Shown one piece after another: positions 40,701 through 51,400 of a stretch of 64,000 nucleotides of DNA. The notes under the pieces were generated by a model. That model worked only from the letters and a program-made list of their open reading frames with translations. It was not told where the DNA came from and did no database searches. A program made the translations under genes and the position numbers. Position 1 is the stretch's first letter. The number at the start of each line of letters is the position of its first letter. Location: NCBI RefSeq assembly GCF_023515955.1, contig NZ_CP097323.1, forward strand, positions 1-64,000. Direction: 5' to 3'. The DNA comes from Streptomyces sp. RerS4. GTDB taxonomy: Bacteria; Actinomycetota; Actinomycetes; Streptomycetales; Streptomycetaceae.

Positions 40701-43700
40701 GCGACCGCGTCCGTGAAGCGGACGGCGCCGCGCACCTGCTCGGCCCAGTAGGCGGCCGTGCGCAGGTCGTCGCCGGTGGCCGGCTTGCCGGTCAGGGTGG
40801 AGACGACCGGGATGCGCGGCTCGGCGTAGGTGAGGGTCGCGGCGAGCGCCGTGAACTCCTCCAGCATCGCGTCCATGTGGGGGGAGTGGAAGGCGTGCGA
40901 GACGCTCAGGCGCTTGGTCTTGCGGCCCTGCGCCTCGAACCGCTCCGCCACGTGCAGGGCCGTGTCCTCGTCACCGGAGATGACCACGGACGAGGGCCCG
41001 TTGATCGCGGCGATCGCCAACTCGCTCTCGCGTCCTGCCAGCAGGGGGAGGACTTCGTCTTCGGTGGCCTGCAGGGCGATCATGGCGCCGCCGGTGGGCA
41101 GGGCCTGCATGAGTCGGGCGCGGGCGGCGACCAGCTTCGCGGCGTCGGCGAGGGTGAGGACGCCGGCGATGTGGGCGGCGGCGATCTCGCCGATGGAGTG
41201 GCCGGCCAGCAGGTCGGCCTTGATGCCCCAGGATTCGATGAGGCGGTAGAGGGCGACTTCGACGGCGAAGAGGGCGGGTTGGGTGTTGCCCGTCTCGTCG
41301 AGGCCTTCGCCGGAGGTGATGACCTCGCGGATCGGGCGTTCCAGGTGGCGGTCGAGTTCGGCGGTGACGGCGTCGAAGGCGGTGGCGTAGGCGGGGAAGG
41401 CGGCGTAGAGCTCCTCGCCCATGCCGAGGCGCTGCGCGCCCTGGCCGGTGAACAGGAACGCCGACTTGCCCGACGTACGGCTGTCGCGCACCGCGTTCGG
41501 CGCCGAGGCACCCGACGCCAGCGCCCGCAGCCCCGCGAGGAGCGTCTCCCGGTCGGCGCCGACGACCACGGCCCGGTGCTCGAACAGCGAACGGGCCGTC
41601 GCCAGCGACAGACCGATGTCGCGCGGCTCCGCGTCACCGGCCGCCTCCAGCAGGCGTTCGGCCTGCGCGGTGAGCGCCTCGGCGGTCTTGCCGGACAGCA
41701 GCCACGGCACCACCGGCAGCGGCGCGCCGGCCTCCCGCGCCGGCTCCGGCCGGGCCGCGGGCTGCTCGATCACCACGTGCGCGTTGGTCCCGCTGATGCC
41801 GAACGAGGAGATGCCCGCGCGGCGCGGCCGCCCGTACGACTCCCACGGACGGGCCTCGGTCAGCAGGGAGACGGCGCCCGCCTCCCAGTCGACGTGCCCG
41901 GACGGCGCGTCCACGTGCAGGGTCCGCGGCAGCACCTCGTGGCGCATGGCCTCGATCATCTTGATGACGCTGCCCACGCCGGCCGCGGCCTGCGTGTGCC
42001 CGATGTTCGACTTCAGCGAGCCCAGCCACAGCGGACGGTCCTCGGAGCGGCCCTGGCCGTAGGTGGCCAGCAGGGCCTGCGCCTCGATGGGGTCGCCGAG
42101 GGTGGTGCCCGTACCGTGCGCCTCGACCACGTCGACGTCGGCGGTGTTCAGGCCCGCGTTGGCCAGGGCCTGGCGGATGACCCGCTCCTGGGAGGGGCCG
42201 TTGGGGGCGGTCAGGCCGTTGGAGGCGCCGTCCTGGTTGATGGCCGAGCCCCGGATCACCGCGAGGACGGTGTGCCCGTTGCGCTCGGCGTCCGAGAGCC
42301 GTTCGACCAGCAGCAGGCCGACGCCCTCCGACCAGCCGGTGCCGTCGGAACCGGCCGCGAACGGCTTGCAGCGCCCGTCGGGGGAGAGCCCGCGCTGACG
42401 CGAGAACTCCACGAAGGTGGTCGGCGTCGACATCACCGTCGCACCGCCGGCCAGTGCCATGTCGCACTCGCCGGAGCGCAGGGCGTTCGCCGCCATGTGC
42501 AGGGCGACCAGCGAGGAGGAGCAGGCCGTGTCGACGGTGACCGCCGGACCCTCCAGACCCAGGTTGTACGAGACCCGGCCCGAGGCGACGCTGCCCGCGT
42601 TGCCGCTGGCGAGGTAGCCCTCCAGGTCCTCGGGGATCGTCGCGAGACCGGAGCCGTAGTCGTGGTACATCACACCGGCGAACACACCCGTCCGGGTGCC
42701 GCGCAGGGCGGCCGGGACCAGGCCCGCGTTCTCGATGGTCTCCCAGGCCGTCTCCAGCAGCAGCCGCTGCTGTGGGTCGGTGGCCAGCGCCTCGCGCGGG
42801 GACATCCCGAAGAACTCCGGGTCGAACAGGTCCGCGTCGTGCAGGAAGCCGCCGCCCTGGGCGTACGTGGTGCCCGTGTGGTCGGGGTCCGGGTGGTAGA
42901 GGTTCTCCAGGTCCCAGCCGCGGTTCGACGGGAACGGGGTGATCGCGTCCGTGCCCTCGGAGACGAGCCGCCACAGATCGGCCGGGGACGACACCCCGCC
43001 CGGGTAACGGCAGGCCATGCCGACGATGGCGATCGGCTCCAGCGAGCCCGTGTCCGCGGCCACCACGACCGGCGCCGCGCTCTGCTCGCCGCCGAACAGC
43101 TCGGCCGACAGGTGCGCGGCCAGCGCGGCCGGGTTCGGGTAGTCGAAGACGAGGGTGCTGGGCAGCCGCATGCCCGTCGTGGAGTTCAGCTGGTTGCGCA
43201 GCTCCACGGCGGTCAGCGAGTCGAAGCCCAGCTCCTGGAAGGCGCGTTCGGCGTCGATGCTGCTGTGGTCCGAGTGCCCGAGCACCGCCGCGACCTGCGC
43301 GCGCACCAGGTCGGTGAGGGCCTGGTCCCGCTCGGCCGGGGACAGAGCGCCCAGCCGCTGGGCGAGCGAGGAGCCGCCGGCCGCCTGGCCGGAGGCCGCC
43401 GCCCGGCGCGGGGCGGCCGTGACCAGCCCGCGGAAGAGCGGGTGCGGGCCGTCGGCCTGCTTGCGCAGCGCGGCCGTGTTCAGCCGGGTCGCGGCGAGTA
43501 CCGCCTCGCCCGTGCCGGGGGCCGCGTCGAAGAGGTCCATGGCGTCCGCCGAGGACAGCGGCAGCAGGCCGGTGCGCTCGATGCGCTTGAGGTCGGCCTC
43601 GTCCAGCTGCCCGCTGATGGTGGAGGCCTGGGCCCACAGGCCCCAGGCCAGCGAGGTGCCGGGCAGGCCCTGGGCCTGGCGGTACTGGGCGAGGGCGTCG

Positions 43701-46700
43701 AGGAAGGTGTTGCCCGCCGCGTAGTTGGCCTGGCCGGCGTTGCCGATCAGACCCGCGATGGACGAGTACAGGATGAACGCGGAGAGGTCGAGGTCCTTCG
43801 TCAGCTCGTGCAGGTTCCAGGCCGCGTCCACCTTCGGCTGGAGCACCTTCGCGAGCCGCTCCGGGGTGAGCGAGGACAGCAGGCCGTCGTCCAGCACACC
43901 GGCCGTGTGCACGACCGCGCCCAGCGGTCGGTCCGCCGGGATCGCCGCGAGGACGTCGGCCAGCGCCTGACGGTCGGCCACGTCACAGGCGGCGACGGTG
44001 ACCTGGGCGCCGAGCCCGGTCAGCTCCGCCTCCAGCTCGGCCGCGCCCGCCGCCTCGATGCCGCGCCGGCTGAGCAGCAGCAGGTGCCGCGCGCCGTGCT
44101 CGGTGACCAGGTGGCGGGCCAGTACGCCGCCCAGCGCGCCCGTCGCACCGGTGATCAGGGTCGTGCCCCGGTCCCAGCGGGCGGTCTTCGCCTCGGGGTC
44201 CTGCTGCGTGCGCGCCAGGCGCGGCACCCGCAGCTCCGTACCCCGTACGGCGATCTGCGGCTCGCCGCTCGCCACGGCTGCGACGGGGAGGCTGTCGCCG
44301 GCGGCCTCGTCGAGGTCGACCAGGACGATCCGGCCCGGGTTCTCGCTCTGCGCCACGCGCAGCAGACCCCAGGCGGCGGCGTGCGCCAGGTCGGTGACGG
44401 GCTCCCCGACGGTGGTGGCGAGGCCGCCCCGGGTGACCACCACGAGGGTGGCGTCGGCGACGCGTTCGTCCGCCAGCCAGGACTGGGCCGTGGCCAGCAG
44501 TTCCCGTACCGCGTCGTGCGTGGCGACGGGCACCGGCGCCGACGCGTCGATCGGGGCCGGGGCGAACAGCACCGTGGCGGGCACGCTCTCCAGCGCCGCC
44601 ACCTCCTCCAGGGAGGCGTACGCGGCGGCCCCCGCGACCGTGAGGTCGCCGACGACGGCCCAGCCGGAGGTGTCCACCGCGTCGCCGCCGCCCGAGGCGG
44701 GCAGCGCGTTCCAGGCGACCTTGAACAGCCCGTCCCGGGCCGCCGAGTTCGCCTCGCGCAGCGCCTCCTTCGACAGCGGACGCAGCAGCAGCGACTCGAC
44801 GGTCGCCACCGGGGCGCCCGTCCCGTCGGCCACCGTCAGCGAGGCCACCTCGGGGCCGGTCAGCGTGATCCGCACGCGCAGGGTCGCGGCGCCGGTCGCG
44901 TGCACGCTCACCCCGGACCAGGAGAACGGCAGCAGCGCCACCCGGTCGTCGTCCACCACACCCGGCAGCAGCGGGTGCAGCGCGGAGTCCAGCAGCGAGG
45001 GGTGCAGCAGGAACCGGCCCGCGTCGGCGCGCTGCGCGTCGGGCAGCGTCAGCTCGGCGAAGATCTGCCCGTCGCCCTTCCAGACGCGGCGCAGGCCCTG
45101 GAAGGCCGGACCGTACGCGTAGTCCTGCGCGGCGAGCCGCTCGTAGACCCCCTCCAGGGAGACCTCGGTCGCCCCGGCCGGGGGCCACACCATCAGGGCC
45201 TCGCCGCCGGCCTCGCCGGCCGGGGCCAGCAGGCCCTTGGCGTTGAGGGTCCACGGGCGGGCCTCGGCGGGCGCGTCGGCCGCGTCACCGTCGTGGCGGG
45301 AGTAGACGTCGATGCTCCGGCGGCCCGCGCCGTCCGCGTCACCGACCACCAGCTGGAGCTGGACGCCGCCGCTCGCGGGCAGCACCAGCGGCGCCGACAG
45401 GGTCAGTTCCTCGATCTGCGGGGTGGCGAGCCGCTCGCCGGCCAGTACGGCCAGCTCCACGAAGGCGGTGCCCGGCAGCAGGACCGTGCCGAGGACGGCG
45501 TGGTCGGCGAGCCAGGGGTGCGTGCGCAGGGACAGCCGGCTGGTGAAGAGGGTCTGGTCGCCGTCGGCCAGGTCCAGGGTGGCGCCGAGGATCGGGTGGT
45601 CCGTCGCGCTCAGGCCCAGGCCCGTCGCGTCGGCGGCGGCCTCGGCCTGGTCGAGCCAGTAGCGCTCGCGCTGGAAGGCGTACGTCGGCAGGTCGACGTC
45701 CTGCTCCGGGGCGCCCAGGTAGGCGGCCCAGTCGGCCTTGCCGGTGCGGGCGTGCACCTGCCCGACGGCGAGGACGAGCTGCTGCGCCTCGGGGCGGCCG
45801 GCGCGCAGGCCCGCCACGGCGAGGGCGCTGCCGGCGCCCTCGAAGGAGCCGGCGGCCAGCGCGGTGAGGACGGCGTCGGGGCCGATCTCGGTGAAGGTGG
45901 TCGCGCCGAGGGCTTCGAGGGAGCGGACGGCGTGGGTGAAGCGGACGGCGCCGCGGACCTGCTCGGCCCAGTAGGCGGCCGTGCGCAGGTCGTCGCCGGT
46001 GGCGAGTTCGCCGGTGAGGGTGGAGACGACGGGGATCTTCGGCGCCTCGTAGGTGAGGGTGGCGGCGAGCGCCGTGAACTCCTCCAGCATCCCGTCCATG
46101 TGGGGGGAGTGGAAGGCGTGCGAGACGCTCAGGCGCTTGGTCTTGCGGCCCAGCTCGGTGATCTTCGCGGCGACCTCGACGGCCGCGTCCTCGTCACCGG
46201 AGATGACGACCGACGAGGGCCCGTTGATCGCGGCGATGGCGAGGCGGTCCGTCAGGCCTTCGAGCAGGGGGAGGACTTCGTCTTCGGTGGCCTGGAGGGC
46301 GATCATGGCGCCGCCGGTGGGCAGGGCCTGCATGAGTCGGGCGCGGGCGGCGACCAGCTTCGCGGCGTCGGCGAGGGTGAGGACGCCGGCGATGTGGGCG
46401 GCGGCGATCTCGCCGATGGAGTGGCCGGCCAGCAGGTCGGCCTTGATGCCCCAGGATTCGATGAGGCGGTAGAGGGCGACTTCGACGGCGAAGAGGGCGG
46501 GTTGGGTGTTGCCCGTCTCGTCGAGGCCTTCGCCGGAGGTGATGACCTCGCGGATCGGGCGTTCCAGGTGGCGGTCGAGTTCGGCGGTGACGGCGTCGAA
46601 GGCGGTGGCGTAGGCGGGGAAGGCGGCGTAGAGCTCCTCGCCCATGCCGAGGCGCTGGGCGCCCTGGCCGGTGAACAGGAACGCCGACTTGCCCGACGTC

Positions 46701-48394
46701 TTCACGCCCTGGACCACCGCCGGCGAGGCTTCGCCGGCCGCCAGGGACCGCAGTCCGGCGAGCAGCGCCTCGCGGTCGCCGCCCGCCACGACCGCACGGT
46801 GCTCGAACAGCGCGCGGCGGCCGACGAGCGCCCGTGCCACCTCGGCCGGGTCGAGCTCCTCGCGCTCCTCCACGTACGCCAGCAGGCGCGCGGCCTGACC
46901 GGCCACGGCCTCGGGGCTCTTGCCGGACAGCACCCACGGAACCACCGGCACGGCGGCGGCCGCGACCGGGACCGGCCGCGCCTCCTCGGCCTCGTCCGCG
47001 GGCTCCTCGACCGGGGCCTCCTCGATCACCACGTGCGCGTTGGTGCCGCCGAAGCCGAAGGAGGAGACGCCCGCACGGCGCGGGGTCCCGGTCTCGGGCC
47101 ACTGACGGGCCTCCTGGAGCAGCGAGACCGCGCCCGCCTCCCAGTCGATGCGCGTCGAGGGCTCCTCGGCGTGCAGGGTCTTGGGCATGAACCCGTGCCG
47201 GATCGCCTGCACCATCTTGATGATGCCGCCGACACCGGCCGCGGCCTGGCTGTGCCCGATGTTCGACTTCAGGGAGCCCAGGTACAGCGGACGGTCCTCG
47301 GGCCGGTCCTGGCCGTAGGTGGCCAGCAGGGCCTGCGCCTCGATCGGGTCGCCCAGCGAGGTACCCGTACCGTGCGCCTCGACCAGGTCCACGTCGGCCG
47401 TGGTCAGACCGGCGTTGGCGAGGGCCTGGAGGATGACGCGCTCCTGCGACGGCCCGTTCGGGGCGGTCAGGCCGTTGGAGGCGCCGTCCTGGTTGACGGC
47501 CGTACCGCGGATGACGGCCAGCACCTTGTGCCCGTTGCGACGGGCGTCGGAGAGGCGCTCCACCAGCAGCAGACCCACGCCCTCGGCCCAGCCGGTGCCG
47601 TCGGCGTGCTCGGAGAAGGACTTGCAACGGCCGTCGGCCGACAGGCCGCGCAGCCGGGAGAACTCGATGAACGCGGTCGGCGTCGACATGACGGCCGCGC
47701 CGCCGGCGAGCGCGAGGTCGCACTCGCCGGAGCGCAGCGCGTTCGCCGCCATGTGCATGGCCACCAGCGAGGAGGAGCAGGCCGTGTCGACGGTCACCGT
47801 CGGCCCCTCCAGACCGAAGGTGTACGCGAGCCGGCCCGAGGCGATGCTGCCCGCGCTGCCGCTGAACAGGTAGCCCTCGTTGCCGTCGGCGGGCAGGTTC
47901 GGCCGCGAGCCGTAGTCGTTGTACATCAGGCCGGTGAAGACACCGGTACGGCTGCCGCGCAGCGACGCCGGATCGATCCCGGCCCGCTCGAACGCCTCCC
48001 ACGTGGTCTCCAGCAGCAGTCGCTGCTGCGGGTCCACGGCGAGCGCCTCACGCGGCGACATCCCGAAGAACTCCGGGTCGAACCGGTCGGCCTCGTGCAG
48101 GAAGCCGCCCTCGGCCGTGTACGAGGTGCCGGCCGCGTCCGGGTCGGTGTCGTACAGCCGCTCCAGGTCCCAGCCGCGGTTGACGGGGAAACCGCCGACC
48201 GCGTCCACCTCGTCGGTGACCAGTTGCCAAAGATCCTCGGGGGTGGCGACCCCGCCGGGGTAACGGCAGGCCATCCCGACGATCGCGATGGGCTCCTGCG
48301 CCTTGTCCTCGACCTCGCGCAGACGCTTCTTCGCGTCCCGGGCATCGGCGATGGCCCGCTTGAGGTACTCCCGGAGTTCTTGCTCGTTCGCCAC
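37733..48394 (-). CDS. cpkB: Type I PKS, modules 3 and 4 (CpkB-like)
   Basis: A 3553-residue synthase beginning with GTG and an N-terminal docking helix (residues 1-30). Module 3: KS Cys206, AT Ser659 (HAFH, malonyl), DH His965 (HAVLGTVLLPG), KR Tyr1558 with LDD, ACP Ser1726. Module 4: KS Cys1958, AT Ser2400 (HAFH), a degenerate DH in which His is replaced by Gln2703 (WLDGQAVFDAPVLPG), the YGPAFQG segment is missing and the Asp is Glu, KR Tyr3262 with LDN instead of LDD, ACP Ser3428. A C-terminal docking region follows from about 3460. Module 4 should therefore leave a hydroxyl. The two ATs share a 436-bp tract with two mismatches. Confidence 0.92.
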   Translation of the reverse strand: MANEQELREYLKRAIADARDAKKRLREVEDKAQEPIAIVGMACRYPGGVATPEDLWQLVTDEVDAVGGFPVNRGWDLERLYDTDPDAAGTSYTAEGGFLHEADRFDPEFFGMSPREALAVDPQQRLLLETTWEAFERAGIDPASLRGSRTGVFTGLMYNDYGSRPNLPADGNEGYLFSGSAGSIASGRLAYTFGLEGPTVTVDTACSSSLVAMHMAANALRSGECDLALAGGAAVMSTPTAFIEFSRLRGLSADGRCKSFSEHADGTGWAEGVGLLLVERLSDARRNGHKVLAVIRGTAVNQDGASNGLTAPNGPSQERVILQALANAGLTTADVDLVEAHGTGTSLGDPIEAQALLATYGQDRPEDRPLYLGSLKSNIGHSQAAAGVGGIIKMVQAIRHGFMPKTLHAEEPSTRIDWEAGAVSLLQEARQWPETGTPRRAGVSSFGFGGTNAHVVIEEAPVEEPADEAEEARPVPVAAAAVPVVPWVLSGKSPEAVAGQAARLLAYVEEREELDPAEVARALVGRRALFEHRAVVAGGDREALLAGLRSLAAGEASPAVVQGVKTSGKSAFLFTGQGAQRLGMGEELYAAFPAYATAFDAVTAELDRHLERPIREVITSGEGLDETGNTQPALFAVEVALYRLIESWGIKADLLAGHSIGEIAAAHIAGVLTLADAAKLVAARARLMQALPTGGAMIALQATEDEVLPLLEGLTDRLAIAAINGPSSVVISGDEDAAVEVAAKITELGRKTKRLSVSHAFHSPHMDGMLEEFTALAATLTYEAPKIPVVSTLTGELATGDDLRTAAYWAEQVRGAVRFTHAVRSLEALGATTFTEIGPDAVLTALAAGSFEGAGSALAVAGLRAGRPEAQQLVLAVGQVHARTGKADWAAYLGAPEQDVDLPTYAFQRERYWLDQAEAAADATGLGLSATDHPILGATLDLADGDQTLFTSRLSLRTHPWLADHAVLGTVLLPGTAFVELAVLAGERLATPQIEELTLSAPLVLPASGGVQLQLVVGDADGAGRRSIDVYSRHDGDAADAPAEARPWTLNAKGLLAPAGEAGGEALMVWPPAGATEVSLEGVYERLAAQDYAYGPAFQGLRRVWKGDGQIFAELTLPDAQRADAGRFLLHPSLLDSALHPLLPGVVDDDRVALLPFSWSGVSVHATGAATLRVRITLTGPEVASLTVADGTGAPVATVESLLLRPLSKEALREANSAARDGLFKVAWNALPASGGGDAVDTSGWAVVGDLTVAGAAAYASLEEVAALESVPATVLFAPAPIDASAPVPVATHDAVRELLATAQSWLADERVADATLVVVTRGGLATTVGEPVTDLAHAAAWGLLRVAQSENPGRIVLVDLDEAAGDSLPVAAVASGEPQIAVRGTELRVPRLARTQQDPEAKTARWDRGTTLITGATGALGGVLARHLVTEHGARHLLLLSRRGIEAAGAAELEAELTGLGAQVTVAACDVADRQALADVLAAIPADRPLGAVVHTAGVLDDGLLSSLTPERLAKVLQPKVDAAWNLHELTKDLDLSAFILYSSIAGLIGNAGQANYAAGNTFLDALAQYRQAQGLPGTSLAWGLWAQASTISGQLDEADLKRIERTGLLPLSSADAMDLFDAAPGTGEAVLAATRLNTAALRKQADGPHPLFRGLVTAAPRRAAASGQAAGGSSLAQRLGALSPAERDQALTDLVRAQVAAVLGHSDHSSIDAERAFQELGFDSLTAVELRNQLNSTTGMRLPSTLVFDYPNPAALAAHLSAELFGGEQSAAPVVVAADTGSLEPIAIVGMACRYPGGVSSPADLWRLVSEGTDAITPFPSNRGWDLENLYHPDPDHTGTTYAQGGGFLHDADLFDPEFFGMSPREALATDPQQRLLLETAWETIENAGLVPAALRGTRTGVFAGVMYHDYGSGLATIPEDLEGYLASGNAGSVASGRVSYNLGLEGPAVTVDTACSSSLVALHMAANALRSGECDMALAGGATVMSTPTTFVEFSRQRGLSPDGRCKPFAAGSDGTGWSEGVGLLLVERLSDAERNGHTVLAVIRGSAINQDGASNGLTAPNGPSQERVIRQALANAGLNTADVDVVEAHGTGTTLGDPIEAQALLATYGQGRSEDRPLWLGSLKSNIGHTQAAAGVGSVIKMIEAMRHEVLPRTLHVDAPSGHVDWEAGAVSLLTEARPWESYGRPRRAGISSFGISGTNAHVVIEQPAARPEPAREAGAPLPVVPWLLSGKTAEALTAQAERLLEAAGDAEPRDIGLSLATARSLFEHRAVVVGADRETLLAGLRALASGASAPNAVRDSRTSGKSAFLFTGQGAQRLGMGEELYAAFPAYATAFDAVTAELDRHLERPIREVITSGEGLDETGNTQPALFAVEVALYRLIESWGIKADLLAGHSIGEIAAAHIAGVLTLADAAKLVAARARLMQALPTGGAMIALQATEDEVLPLLAGRESELAIAAINGPSSVVISGDEDTALHVAERFEAQGRKTKRLSVSHAFHSPHMDAMLEEFTALAATLTYAEPRIPVVSTLTGKPATGDDLRTAAYWAEQVRGAVRFTDAVASLEALGASTFTEIGPDAVLTALAQDTLESAVAVPLVRRGRPEAETLLAGVGRLHSRGVRVDWEAYFAGSGARPVDLPTYAFRHEAFWLKGSGAAADTGFGLNPTGHPLLGAAVTIAGADQVLFTSRVSVRSHPWLDGQAVFDAPVLPGSALVELAVRASDELGLAGLAELDLSAPVVLPEGGALQLQLGVGPVDESGRRPFTVHTRVDEAEAPWTVHARGLFETVAAAGTPALPAGEVGETALAEELLPDAAAYELHPVLLEAAVAAGAGAGAAGTTRIPARWEDVRLHASGATAVRVRIAPLEGDPDGAVTVALSDAEDQAVATIGRLVFRDVPDAEFTASEGGDRPLFQVDWVASALPEPAERIRWGVLAGSAAEDAGVDGPSFEDVAAVGKAAEAGAAVDAVLAWAVTDAASDDVVGAAHSAARGALALLQDWLADDRLEATRLVVVTRGAVDAGAGVPEPASATVWGLLRSAQAEAPDRVVLVDLDHPGDAVVPVDALSAVLASGEPQAAVRGGEVLLPRLRRLAAADARAVEAGARGAVWDAEGTVLITGGTGALGGLFARHLVTEHGVRHLVLASRRGGSAPGAGELREELVALGAEVTLAAVDVSDRAALASVLAAIPAEHPLKGVVHTAGVLDNGLVAALSPDSLDAVLRPKADAAWHLHELTSELPLTAFVLFSSSVGVIGGPGQSNYAAANAFLDGLAAHRAGLGLAATSLAWGLWGLSYGINAGLDENDLKRFGREGFKPVSPKEGTALFDSALTMSTSAVVALPVDLSAMRAHGLVPPVFRALVRVPNRRAARSGGASVELLATRLAGLSPLERQQVVLDLVRSEVATVLGHAGQDAVQADRAFQEMGFDSMTAVELRNRLNAATGVRLSATVVFDHPTPTALAEHVLGEVAPDGAGEGDEPALAELDRLEAALAALAEDSRTRSTVSVRLQTILSRLNESTAADSGAEDLADTIESASADDLFDFIDNQLGRSAN
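41041..41476 (-). repeat. 436-bp AT tract duplicated in module 3
   Basis: Positions 41041-41476 (module 4 AT) and 46264-46699 (module 3 AT) agree at all but two bases by eye. It covers the AT core around GHSIGE. Sequence on each side diverges quickly, which points to gene conversion between modules. Confidence 0.85.
46264..46699 (-). repeat. 436-bp AT tract, module 3 copy
   Basis: Partner of the tract at 41041-41476 in the same gene. Confidence 0.85.
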
Positions 48395-48470
48395 GTGATC
48401 TCAGCTCCCCGACGTGATGTGGCTGGGTGATGATGAATGGAGGGTTCGCATACCGGTGCGCGCTTCCGGC

Positions 48471-51400
48471 TCAGTCCAGGTCGTCGAGGAGCGCGAACAG
48501 CTCCTCGTCGCTCGCCTCGTCGAGGTCCGCGTGCGCGTCCTCCTCGGCCTTGCCGCCGCCCGCCGTGTCGGCGATGTCCAGCAGCTCCCGCAGTCGGCCC
48601 GTGATCTGGTCGAAGGCCTCGCGGTCCGAGGCGACCGCCTGGATGGCGGACTTCAGCTTGTCGAGGTCCGACAGGACCGGCGCCGCCGCCGACACGTCCT
48701 CCACCGTGATCTGCTTGCGCAGGTACGCGGCGAGCGCGGCCGGGTTCGGGTAGTCGAAGACGAGGGTGCTGGGCAGCCGCAGACCCGTCGCCGCGTTCAG
48801 CTGGTTGCGCAGCTCCACGGCGGTCAGCGAGTCGAAGCCCAACTCCTGGAAGGCCCGGTCGGCGTCGATGCCGCTGTGGTCGGCGTGGCCGAGCACCGCG
48901 GCCACCTGGGCCCGTACGAGGTCGGTCAGCAGCGTGACCCGCTCCTCCTCCGGCAGCGCGCCGAGGCGCTCCGCCAGCGAGGGGCCGCCCTCGGCGCCGC
49001 CGGCCGCGCCGCCGCCCGCGACCGCGCGGCGCGGACCGGCCGGAGCCAGGTCCCGCAGCAGCGGCGGCAGCCGGTCGCCCTGCTTGCGCAGGGCCTCCAG
49101 CGCGAGCCGGGTGACCGCCAGGACCGGTTCGCCGGTGCCGGGGGCCGCGTCGAAGAGGTCCATGGCGTCGGCCGAGGACAGCGGCAGCAGGCCGAGTCGG
49201 GCCAGCCGGCGCAGGTCCGCCTCCTCCAGCGAACCGCTGATGGTGGAGGCCTGGGCCCACAGGCCCCAGGCCAGCGAGGTGCCGGGCAACCCGTTCGCCT
49301 GCCGGTACTGGGCGAGGGCGTCGAGGAAGGTGTTGCCCGCCGCGTAGTTGGCCTGGCCGGCGTTGCCGATCAGACCCGCGATGGACGAGTAGAGGACGAA
49401 GGCCGACAGGTCGAGGTCCTTGGTGAGCTCGTGCAGGTTCCAGGCCGCGTCCACCTTCGGCGCGAGCACCTTCTCCAGCCGCTCCGGCGTCAGGTCCGAG
49501 AGCACCGTGTCGTCCAGCACACCGGCCGTGTGGATCACGCCGGTCAGCGGAGCATGCTCCGGGATCGCGGCCAGCACACCGGCCAGCGACTCCCGGTCCG
49601 TCACGTCACAGGCCGCGACGGTGACCTCGGCGCCGAGCCCGGTCAGCTCCGTACGCAGCTCCTCGGCGCCCGGGGCGTCGATGCCGCGCCGGCTGAGCAG
49701 CAGCAGGTGCCGCGCGCCGTGCTCGGTGACCAGGTGGCGGGCCAGTACGCCGCCCAGCGCACCGGTCGCACCGGTGATCAGGGTCGTGCCCTGGTCCCAA
49801 CGCGGCCGCGTCGCCTCCTCGTCCTGCCGGGTCCGCGCCAGGCGCGGCACCCGCAGCTCGTCGCCGCGCACCGCGATCTGCGGTTCGCCGGCGCCGAGCG
49901 CGGCGGCGGGGAGGGTGTCCCCGTCGAGGTCCACCAGGACGATCCGGCCCGGGTTCTCCGTCTGCGCCACGCGCACCAGACCCCAGACACCGGCCTGCGC
50001 CAGGTCCGTGACGCCCTCGCCCGCGGTCGTGGCGATCGCGCCCCGGGTCGCCACCACGAGGGTGGAGTCCTCGAACCGCGCGTCGGCCAGCCAGGACTGG
50101 AGCGCCGCCAGGCTCTCGCGCAGCGTCCGGCGCGCGGCCTCCACGACGTCCCCGGTACCCGTCGCCGGAGCCAGCACCACCGTGGCGGGTACGTTCTCCA
50201 GCGCCGCCACCTCCTCCAGGGAGGCGTACGAGGACGCCCCCGCGAGCGTGACGTCACCGACGACCGCCCACCCGGAGGTGTCCACGGAGCCGGCCGGGGC
50301 GGGCAGCGCGTTCCACGCCACCCGGAACAGTCCGTCCCGGGCCGTCGACGCCGCCTCGCGCAGCGCCTCCTTCGACACCGGACGCAGCAGCAGCGACTCC
50401 ACCGAGGCCACCGGGGCGCCGGTGGCGTCGGCCACCGTCAGCGAGGCCTGGAGCGTCTCCGTCTCCTGCCCGGACAGCGCCAGCCGCACCCGCAGCGCGG
50501 TGGCGCCCACCGCGTGGACGCTCACCCCGGCCCAGGAGAACGGCAGTCGGGCCTGACCCGACTCGAAGGCCACCCCCGGCAGCAGCGGGTGCAGCGCCGC
50601 GTCCAACAGCGCAGGGTGCAGCAGGAAGGCGCCCGCGTCGGCGCGCTGCGCCTCCGGCAGCCGCACCTCGGCGAAGATCTCGTCCTCGCCCAGCGTCCAC
50701 AGCCGCGACAGGCCCTGGAAGGCCGGCCCGTAGGCGTAGCCCAGCGAGTCGAGCCGCTCGTAGACCCCCTCCAGGGAGACCTCCGCGGCGCCCGCCGGCG
50801 GCCAGGCCGTCAGGGCCTCGCCCGCGTCGCCCGCCGGGGCCAGCGCGCCGTTCGCGTTCAGAGCCCACGGCCGGTCGGTGGCCACGTCGCCGTCGTCGGG
50901 CCGCGAGAACACCTCGACCGTACGCCGACCCGCGCCGTCCGCCTCGCCGACGACCACCTGCACCTGCACGCCGCCCTGTTCGGGCAGGACCAGCGGCGCC
51001 GACAGCATCAGCTCCTCGACCCGCTCCACGCCGAGCTGCTCGCCCGCGCGGGCGGCCAGCTCCACCAGACCGGTGCCGGGCACCAGCACCGTGCCGTGCA
51101 CGGCGTGCTCGGTCAGCCAGCCGTGCGTGCGGCGCGAGAGCCGGCCCGTGAACAGGTACTCGTCCCGGTGCGCGCTCGCCACGGCCGCGCCCAGCAGCGG
51201 GTGACCGGTTGCCGCCAGGCCCAGCCCGGCCGCGTCCGCCGGGGCCTTCGGGTCGTCCAGCCAGTACCGCTCGTGCTGGAACGCGTACGTCGGCAGGGTG
51301 ACCGTACGGGCACCCGGGAACAGCTTCGCGAAGTCCGGCCGGGCGCCGCGCATCCGCAGCAACGCCATCGCCCCGGCCACGCTCTCGCCCTCGGGCCGAT

